Source: an uncultured bacterium
GTDB lineage: Bacteria > Bacillota > Clostridia > Oscillospirales > Oscillospiraceae
Length of the DNA stretch: 13,163 nt
NCBI GenBank assembly: GCA_905215665.1
Contig: CAJMQR010000021.1
Span: 1 to 13,163, forward strand
Direction: 5' to 3'
Within the stretch, counting starts at the first letter, position 1. Every line of letters starts with the position of its first letter. Shown here piece by piece: positions 1-5,590 of the stretch. A model generated the notes under the pieces. The model searched no databases. It saw only the letters and a program-made list of their open reading frames with translations, and had not been told where the DNA came from. The position numbers and the translations under genes are program-made.

Positions 1-644
1 CAGCATATATCGTTCAGGCTCACCCTGCCGCCCGCCACCGCCTGCGCAGCCCCGGCGCGGCTGAGCGGAAACGCCGCTGAAAGGACGCCGTCCAGACGGG
101 GCGAGGATACCGTAATGCGAAGACGGCGCATCCGCTGCGGCAGCCGCTGCGCTGCGGAAAGCGGGATTTGCTCCACATGCAGCGCCGTGCGGCCGGCAGA
201 GGTCAGATTGTCCATCAGGTACGGCACCAGCTCGGACAGCACAAAAAAGTCACATTGTCCCTGCTGCACCCAGATATCCCCAACGGCATCCCTGCGCAGA
301 CCCGTCCCCATCAGCGCGCCGAGAATATCCCTGTGCGTCAGCACGTCCTTCCCGTAAAACGCTGCACGCAGGCAGGCAATGGGGCCATTCTCGAAGAACT
401 CCTCTTCCGTCATATAGTCCGGCAGATAGCAGGCGACTGTGCGCTCCGAGTCCTCCATGCCGCCGAAAAAGCGCGTCTGCGGCAAAAGCTGCCGCACAAG
501 CGCACGCTCCCGCGGCGTCAGAAAGAACGTCGCCGCAGGCTGACAGCGCTGCTTCGCCCGTTCAAGCCGCTCGCAGACCCGAACCAGAAGCATTCTTTCC
601 TCGTCCGAAGATGCCAGCGCCGCAATTTTCCTGTCGAGTTCCAT
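1..644 (-). CDS. ylmH: YlmH-family S4-domain RNA-binding protein (3' end beyond window)
   Basis: About 214 N-terminal residues are visible; the family is usually about 260 long, so only the C-terminal tail is missing. The stretch FLTPRE (41-46), the motif LTHRDILGALMGTGLRRDAV (102-121) followed by GDI, and a C-terminal S4 domain beginning VSSPRLDGVLS (179-189) with LSRAGAAQAV and GGRVSLN are the YlmH pattern. Family knowledge: YlmH is a cytoplasmic RNA-binding protein; in Bacillus subtilis it binds the large ribosomal subunit and takes part in ribosome-associated quality control. The start at 644 is chosen because GGGGG lies six bases upstream and because the predicted promoter at 667-695 would place the transcript start near 660, excluding the in-frame ATG at 665. 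Another ATG at 650 is possible. It is separated from the glycan operon by a terminator and is probably functionally unrelated. Family call strong; exact start uncertain. Confidence 0.88.
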   Translation of the reverse strand, partial: MELDRKIAALASSDEERMLLVRVCERLERAKQRCQPAATFFLTPRERALVRQLLPQTRFFGGMEDSERTVACYLPDYMTEEEFFENGPIACLRAAFYGKDVLTHRDILGALMGTGLRRDAVGDIWVQQGQCDFFVLSELVPYLMDNLTSAGRTALHVEQIPLSAAQRLPQRMRRLRITVSSPRLDGVLSAAFPLSRAGAAQAVAGGRVSLNDIC

Positions 645-666
645 CGTCATCCCCCGCTTTTTCATG

Positions 667-695
667 AGAATACCACAAAGCCGCGAAAAAGGCAA
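667..695 (-). promoter_or_regulatory. Predicted sigma-A-type promoter for ylmH
   Basis: Reading the minus strand, a -35 box TTGCCT (695-690) and a -10 box TATTCT (672-667) are separated by exactly 17 bases. Each box matches 4 of 6 consensus bases. The transcript start would fall near 660, giving a leader of about 16 nt that carries the GGGGG ribosome binding site before the ATG at 644. It lies just downstream of the operon terminator, where a new promoter is expected. The boxes are imperfect, so this is a prediction only. Confidence 0.5.
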
Positions 696-751
696 GCCCG
701 CAGACGTGGCTGTATTTTTCGCCCCCCGGCCGGAGGACATGGCGTGTTCTC

Positions 752-797
752 GAACAAACGGCTGGCCGGAGCACGGTATCCGTACTCTGGCCAGCCG
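752..797 (-). terminator. Intrinsic terminator of the glycan operon
   Basis: A perfect 9-bp inverted repeat, CGGCTGGCC (759-767) with GGCCAGCCG (789-797), encloses a partly self-complementary inner segment (ACGG/CCGT around a TAT loop), so nearly the whole 39 bases can fold. On the minus strand it begins five bases after the stop codon of the giant surface-protein gene and is followed by TTTGTTC. The U-tract is short and interrupted, so efficiency may be moderate. No comparable hairpin is seen between the other genes. Confidence 0.75.
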
Positions 798-802
798 GTA
801 TT

Positions 803-3800
803 CTATTTTCCTGTTCTGCTGCGCGTTCTGCCATTTTTCTTTTTCCTGACAACAAGGATCAGCACTCCCGCTGCAATCAATGCCGCCGCTGCGCCTACGA
901 CCGCGAGCCAGATCCATTCCGTCCCGCTCTCGGCAAGAGGTGCCTCCGGCTGCTCAGGTTCCGTCACGGGTGCATGCTCCGGCATACCCACAATGGCGTT
1001 GCGGTCGATGGTATTGACTGTTTCTCCCGGTACGGGATCGTCCAGCCCCGCAATGCTGGAGCCGACGTGCAATTGTACGACGACGCGCGCGGCGCTGTAT
1101 CCCTCCAGGCTACCGATGACCATATTCCGTGCGGCATTGCTCCAGTCATTTTCGTCGCCCTTATAGCCGATCGGCACACTGCCGTCATAATAGCTTTTCT
1201 CCCCGGGCGCGGCGACGATCCATTCGCTGCCGTTGAACAGTTCCAGCCGGATATTGAAATTCCGGTCGTTATAGCGTACCCATCCGTTGTCGCAGTATTC
1301 GTCCGCACAGAGGAAGCTGTTCAGCTCCGTATTGGCGTTGGAGTAATAGAGATCCACACTGTTTGCCGAATGGCTGCCGTAGTTAAGCGCAGTGCTGGAA
1401 ATGTGGAAATAGTTTTCCTCTTCCGCCTTCAGCGCGCCAAGGTCGATCTCCACGGGGACCCAGACGGCCTTCTGCCCCTTATATGGCTGCAGTGCAGTCT
1501 CAAACCACTGTCCGTTCACGCGGACGCGAAGCTTCAGATCCTCGTTGTCTTTGATCTCCCTGACCGCCGGGTTCTCTTCCGGAACCCGGCTACTGTGAGA
1601 CACGGGCAGGGCCGAGCCGCCGGACACATGGAGATTATCCTGCACGGTAAGGCAGCTTCCCACATGCATCATGACGCGGATGCGAGCCTGCCGGTAGCCG
1701 TTCAGATCCCCCAACATGAGATTTCGCGCCGCATTATACCATGTCCCGTCGTCGCCGAACAGTCCGAGAACCGTATGCTCGTCGTAGGCATACGTTTCAC
1801 CGGCGGGAACCGTGACCCACTTCTCACCATCGAACAGCTCAAGCAGCAGGTTGATATTGCGGTCCTGATACTGCGCAAAGTGGTTGTCGCTGTAGGGATC
1901 ATTTGTCAGGAAGCTGTTGAAGCCGTCCTCCGTGCGTGTGGCGTAGAAGTCCACGCTGCTGTCCGTAAAGTCGCCGTAGGAGACGACGTTGGTGGTCAGG
2001 CCGAAGTAGTTCTCCGCATTGCTTCTGAGCAGATTCATATCCACAGGGCAGGTAACCCATTGGCCGTTGGTTCCCATATAATCCGTGAGATCCAGATGCT
2101 GCCAGACGCCGTTGACGCGCACCCAGAGCAGCGGCGTGCCGCCGTTTCCGGATTTCTGCGCCGCAGACGGTGTGGGAGGCGTGGTTGTATGTTCCGCGCG
2201 GCTGCCGAGATAATCGCCGATATGCACCTGAAGGCGCAGTCTGGCGTAAAGGTATGCCCCGGTATCCCCGAGAACAATGTTCTTTGCCGCATGGCTCTTG
2301 CTTCCGTCGCTGCGGCGGCCGAGCTGATATGTCGCGTCGCAATAGGTCGGATTGGTGCCGGTCAGGCTGTCCCATGTTTCGCCGTCGGCGGAAGCCTCCA
2401 GCAGGATGTTCCATTCTCCGCTTTCGTTGCGCGTCCAGTCGTCAAAGTAATCGTTGACGTTCAGGAAGCTGTTCGCTCCGGCCGTTCCGGTAGCAAAAAG
2501 ATCCACACTGTTGCCGCTGTATGCTTCGGAGGGATTGACGTCGCTGCTGACAAGCACCTGGTTTTCCGCGGAAGAACGCAGCGCAGAGGCCGGAAACTCA
2601 ATCGTAACCCACGCCATGCCGTTTTCGTCGGTTTCGATACCGTCGAGCGCCGTTTCATACCATGCGCCGTTGACTCTGACCCGCAGATGGGCGTTTTCCC
2701 TGCCAGCCATACTGCCGGAGGCTGGCGCCGCAGGCGTTTCGGGGCGGAGGCTGTGTACGATCACGCTGTCGCCCGGGTCGTTGGAGGGCTGCTCGGCCGC
2801 CAGCTTCGTGTTGAGGAAGGTGGCAAACTGATCCTCGGCATAATCCCCGATGACGTCAAGGCATTCTCCGATATGTACCTGCACCGCCACGCGCGCTGCG
2901 CTGTACTGCGTCAGCTCGCCCAGCGCGAGATGGCGGGAGTAGTTGTACCACTTACCCTCGGGCTGGAACAGGCCGAGAACGGTATGCAGCTCGGTTTCAT
3001 AGGTTTCTTCCCTGGCATTGACCCACTGTGTGCCGTCGTAGAGCTGAAGCATCATGTTGACGTTTTTGCCGGACAGCTCCGTCCAGTTTTCGTCGCACCA
3101 GCGGTGATTGGTGACAAAGCTGTCGCCGTTCTCCGTCGCAGTGAAAAGAACGTCGAGACTATGAACGCTGTTGTCTGCCAGAGAGCTGACATTAGAGGAA
3201 AGGCTCAGATGGTTTTCGCCGTTCTGATTGAGCTTGGTAATGTCGACAGGAACATATACCCACTGCGTTCCCGGCTGGCCGGAAATGTTCAGGCCGTACC
3301 AGTACTGGTTGACCCGGACGCGGAGGGAAGCTTCCCCGTCCATCGTGCATTTTTCATGCGCGCAGCCGCAGTCCGTGTCCCTGCACTTGCCGCAGATCGG
3401 GCAAAATTCGCAGTGGTGCAGATCGCCGCAGGTATGGTATGGACAACCCTCCACCGCGCAGGAGTCCGGGTGCTGCGGGCACATTTCATGCGCGGTCACC
3501 TGCTGCGGCTCCGGGAAGGTCGCAAAGGTCTCCTCGCTGTAATCGCCGGCGGGAGCCAAGTTCCTGCCGATATGAAGCTGCACACTGGCGCGCATGGCGG
3601 TAACACCGGTCAGATCGCCCAACACGATATTCCGGCAGGGATTATACCATGTCCCGTCGGAGAACTGTCCGAGAACGGTCGTCTGATCCTTGCCGTAAGT
3701 CGGCTTCGCCTGGTTCAGATCGATCCAGTTGTGTCCGTCCCAGCCCTCCAGCTTCACATTGACGTTGCGGTCGGAATATGCGTTCCAGCCCCCGTCGCAG

Positions 3801-5545
3801 TAGCGGTCGTTGGTCAGGAAGCTCTCCTGTCCCTCGCTGACGTTCGTCGCATAGAAGTCAATGCTGTTTTCCGCCATGTTCCCGCCGCTGACGATGTTGC
3901 TGCTGACGGCAAGCTGATAGGTACTGCCGGCCGTGAGCCCGTCCATCTCCACCGGGATGCTGACCCATTCGCCGTCGGCTCCAAGTCTGTCGTTGATATA
4001 GGTGCCGTACCACTTTCCGTTGAGGCGCATACGGATTGCCGCCTCGCCGGGGCATTTTTCATGCGCGCAGCCGCAGTCCGTGTCCCTGCACTTGCCGCAG
4101 ATCGGGCAAAATTCGCAGTGGTGCAGATCGCCGCAGGTATGGTATGGACAACCCTCCACCGCGCAGGAGTCCGGGTGCTGCGGGCACATTTCATGCGCGG
4201 TCACCTGCTGCGGCTCCGGGAAGGTCGCAAAGGTCTCCTCGCTGTAATCGCCGGCGGGAGCCAAGTTCCTGCCGATATGAAGCTGCACACTGGCGCGCAT
4301 GGCGGTAACACCGGTCAGATCGCCCAACACGATATTCCGGCAGGGATTATACCATGTCCCGTCGGAGAACTGTCCGAGAACGGTCGTCTGATCCTTGCCG
4401 TAAGTCGGCTTCGCCTGGTTCAGATCGATCCAGTTGTGTCCGTCCCAGCCCTCCAGCTTCACATTGACGTTGCGGTCGGAATATGCGTTCCAGCCCCCGT
4501 CGCAGTAGCGGTCGTTGGTCAGGAAGCTCTCCTGTCCCTCGCTGACGTTCGTCGCATAGAAGTCAATGCTGTTTTCCGCCATGTTCCCGCCGCTGACGAT
4601 GTTGCTGCTGACGGCAAGCTGATAGGTACTGCCGGCTGTGAGGCCGTCCATCTCCACCGGGATGCTGACCCATTCGCCGTCCTTGCCTTTCAATTCGTTG
4701 ACGTACGTCCCGTACCACTTTCCGTTGAAGCGCATACGGATAGCCGCGTCTCCGTTGCACTTTTCGTGCGTGCAACCGCAGTCCGTGTCTCTGCACTTGC
4801 CGCAGATCGGGCAAAAATCGCAGTGGTGTCCACCCTCGCCGGACGCCGTGCAAAGCGTATGGTGCAGCACGCAGCCGGTGTCCTTGCAGCCGCCGCAGGC
4901 ATCACACAGTTCACAGGCATGATAATTCTCCGCGGGGAAAAGCGTAATATTCTCGCTGTGAGTCTGCAGCTGTGTGCCGAGATTCATATGGATCATCACA
5001 CAGCAGTTCGTATACCGCTCCAGCGTGTTCGCCCCGGTCCAGATGTTTCGGGCATAATTGGTATAGGCACCGTCGCTGTTTTTGCCGACTGCATGGGAGC
5101 TGTCTGTTTTGTAGCCGGTATCGATATCGTCATGGATGCGCTGCCATGCGCTGCCGTTCCAGCCGGCAATGTAGAAATTGGCCTGTTTGTCCGTAAAACC
5201 GGTCCAGTTATCATCCACCCAGATTTGTTCGGAGAGGAAAGAATTGCTCCATGTGGAATCGGTAAAATACAGGCTGGCCTGCTGCGCCTGTGTCTCGCCG
5301 TTGGCCACATTGGTGGTGATACGCACATAGTTTGTATCGTTTTCCTTCAGGATGCTCTTGTCGATGGGAATTCTCACCCAGGTTTCCCCGCTGCCGCTGA
5401 GATTCTCCGCGGCGCACCAGATTCCGTTGATCCACAGCGCGACGGCAGGCGCGGCCTCTGCTCGTGCGGCGCCGGGCAGAACGCCCGACAGCGTCGGAAC
5501 CAAAAGCGTCAGCGCAAGCAACAAGGAAAGGATCCGTTTCTTCAT
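803..5545 (-). CDS. Giant secreted, membrane-anchored protein with seven copies of an unrecognised domain
   Basis: 1580 residues. Residues 1-29 are a signal peptide (KKR, hydrophobic core, ARA cleavage site). Seven related domains of about 160 residues follow at roughly 35-193, 267-428, 502-663, 739-896, 952-1113, 1138-1299 and 1336-1498. Each has an N-terminal (V)RVNG-W core (diverged in copy 1), a WV-x-P(V/I) strand, an SFL motif, a W followed by N-x-LE-x-DG-x-W, then WYN-x-x-RN, LGDL, and a terminal HIG or HVG. Cys-rich linkers lie at 211-263, 454-498 and 689-733; later linkers are Pro/Ser/Glu-rich. Residues 543-566 form a membrane segment followed by RKKK and a basic tail. No canonical LPXTG is present, although LAESG (537-541) sits in the sortase-signal position. 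The start at 5545 has GGGGAG eight bases upstream. It is last in the operon, 45 nt after the mannosidase gene. A role as an extracellular glycan-binding or adhesive protein is inference from context and repeat architecture; no catalytic motif was seen. Confidence 0.9.
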   Translation of the reverse strand: MKKRILSLLLALTLLVPTLSGVLPGAARAEAAPAVALWINGIWCAAENLSGSGETWVRIPIDKSILKENDTNYVRITTNVANGETQAQQASLYFTDSTWSNSFLSEQIWVDDNWTGFTDKQANFYIAGWNGSAWQRIHDDIDTGYKTDSSHAVGKNSDGAYTNYARNIWTGANTLERYTNCCVMIHMNLGTQLQTHSENITLFPAENYHACELCDACGGCKDTGCVLHHTLCTASGEGGHHCDFCPICGKCRDTDCGCTHEKCNGDAAIRMRFNGKWYGTYVNELKGKDGEWVSIPVEMDGLTAGSTYQLAVSSNIVSGGNMAENSIDFYATNVSEGQESFLTNDRYCDGGWNAYSDRNVNVKLEGWDGHNWIDLNQAKPTYGKDQTTVLGQFSDGTWYNPCRNIVLGDLTGVTAMRASVQLHIGRNLAPAGDYSEETFATFPEPQQVTAHEMCPQHPDSCAVEGCPYHTCGDLHHCEFCPICGKCRDTDCGCAHEKCPGEAAIRMRLNGKWYGTYINDRLGADGEWVSIPVEMDGLTAGSTYQLAVSSNIVSGGNMAENSIDFYATNVSEGQESFLTNDRYCDGGWNAYSDRNVNVKLEGWDGHNWIDLNQAKPTYGKDQTTVLGQFSDGTWYNPCRNIVLGDLTGVTAMRASVQLHIGRNLAPAGDYSEETFATFPEPQQVTAHEMCPQHPDSCAVEGCPYHTCGDLHHCEFCPICGKCRDTDCGCAHEKCTMDGEASLRVRVNQYWYGLNISGQPGTQWVYVPVDITKLNQNGENHLSLSSNVSSLADNSVHSLDVLFTATENGDSFVTNHRWCDENWTELSGKNVNMMLQLYDGTQWVNAREETYETELHTVLGLFQPEGKWYNYSRHLALGELTQYSAARVAVQVHIGECLDVIGDYAEDQFATFLNTKLAAEQPSNDPGDSVIVHSLRPETPAAPASGSMAGRENAHLRVRVNGAWYETALDGIETDENGMAWVTIEFPASALRSSAENQVLVSSDVNPSEAYSGNSVDLFATGTAGANSFLNVNDYFDDWTRNESGEWNILLEASADGETWDSLTGTNPTYCDATYQLGRRSDGSKSHAAKNIVLGDTGAYLYARLRLQVHIGDYLGSRAEHTTTPPTPSAAQKSGNGGTPLLWVRVNGVWQHLDLTDYMGTNGQWVTCPVDMNLLRSNAENYFGLTTNVVSYGDFTDSSVDFYATRTEDGFNSFLTNDPYSDNHFAQYQDRNINLLLELFDGEKWVTVPAGETYAYDEHTVLGLFGDDGTWYNAARNLMLGDLNGYRQARIRVMMHVGSCLTVQDNLHVSGGSALPVSHSSRVPEENPAVREIKDNEDLKLRVRVNGQWFETALQPYKGQKAVWVPVEIDLGALKAEEENYFHISSTALNYGSHSANSVDLYYSNANTELNSFLCADEYCDNGWVRYNDRNFNIRLELFNGSEWIVAAPGEKSYYDGSVPIGYKGDENDWSNAARNMVIGSLEGYSAARVVVQLHVGSSIAGLDDPVPGETVNTIDRNAIVGMPEHAPVTEPEQPEAPLAESGTEWIWLAVVGAAAALIAAGVLILVVRKKKNGRTRSRTGK
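3347..3481 (-). other. Cys-rich knuckle linker 3 (residues 689-733)
   Basis: Encodes a Cys/His-dense linker between domain copies 3 and 4. It contains HHCEFCPICGKCRDTDCGC and further Cys in CPQHPDSC and GCPYHTC. The core pattern is C-x2-C-x2-C-G-x-C-x-D-T-x-C. It is identical to linker 2. Because the protein is secreted, the cysteines may be disulfide-bonded or may bind metal; the sequence does not decide this. Confidence 0.85.
3347..3976 (-). repeat. Tandem 705-bp repeat unit, left copy
   Basis: This segment matches 4052-4681 at a constant offset of 705 bases (235 codons). Positions 3347-3931 are identical to 4052-4636 (585 bases); the match continues to 3976 with changes only at 3932 and 3938, both synonymous (Thr and Gly codons). 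It encodes most of domain copy 3 plus the third Cys-rich linker. Identity at silent positions points to very recent duplication or gene conversion. Confidence 0.95.
4052..4186 (-). other. Cys-rich knuckle linker 2 (residues 454-498)
   Basis: Cys/His-dense linker between domain copies 2 and 3, identical in protein sequence to linker 3 and part of the recent duplication. Confidence 0.85.
4052..4681 (-). repeat. Tandem 705-bp repeat unit, right copy
   Basis: Partner of 3347-3976. It encodes most of domain copy 2 plus the second Cys-rich linker. Beyond 4681 the two copies diverge, although the flanking text (the codons around KWYGTY and RMR-NG) remains recognisably related. The left boundary coincides with the last Cys codon of the linker, so a complete linker-domain module appears to have been copied. 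Confidence 0.95.
4757..4915 (-). other. Cys-rich knuckle linker 1 (residues 211-263)
   Basis: The linker between domain copies 1 and 2 carries the core knuckle twice, CELCDACGGCKDTGC (211-225) and CDFCPICGKCRDTDC (242-256), separated by a Gly/His-rich stretch. The double core suggests that the single-core linkers 2 and 3 are remodelled forms of this one, or the reverse. Its DNA is clearly diverged from linkers 2 and 3, so it was outside the recent duplication. Confidence 0.85.
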
Positions 5546-5590
5546 GTTGATATCTCCCCTTTTTTACAATAGTTTCTCCGGAACTCCCGG

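Noticed and set aside
168..1166. Plus-strand open frame spanning the ylmH region, the terminator and the end of the giant gene
   Set aside because: It crosses the terminator and runs opposite a clear YlmH coding region; its translation has no recognisable features.
3347..4756. Tandem repeat considered as a CRISPR or other non-coding repeat array
   Set aside because: The units are long (705 bp), in frame, directly adjacent and coding; there are no short repeats with unique spacers.
3347..4915. Cys-rich segments considered as DNA-binding zinc fingers or rubredoxin-like electron carriers
   Set aside because: They lie in a protein with a clear signal peptide and outer-surface topology, and the spacing does not match the two CxxC pairs of rubredoxin.
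974..5572. Very long open frame on the plus strand opposite the giant protein gene (about 1530 codons)
   Set aside because: It lies in exact codon register with the minus-strand gene, where plus-strand stops arise only from TTA, CTA or TCA sense codons. A GC-rich gene avoids those codons, so the open frame follows from codon use. It also begins inside the gene and shows no recognisable protein.
5578..5590. Small CCGG-AACTC-CCGG hairpin between the GH38 and giant-protein genes
   Set aside because: The stem is only four base pairs and no T-run follows on the minus strand, so it is unlikely to terminate transcription. The 45-nt gap also shows no convincing promoter.
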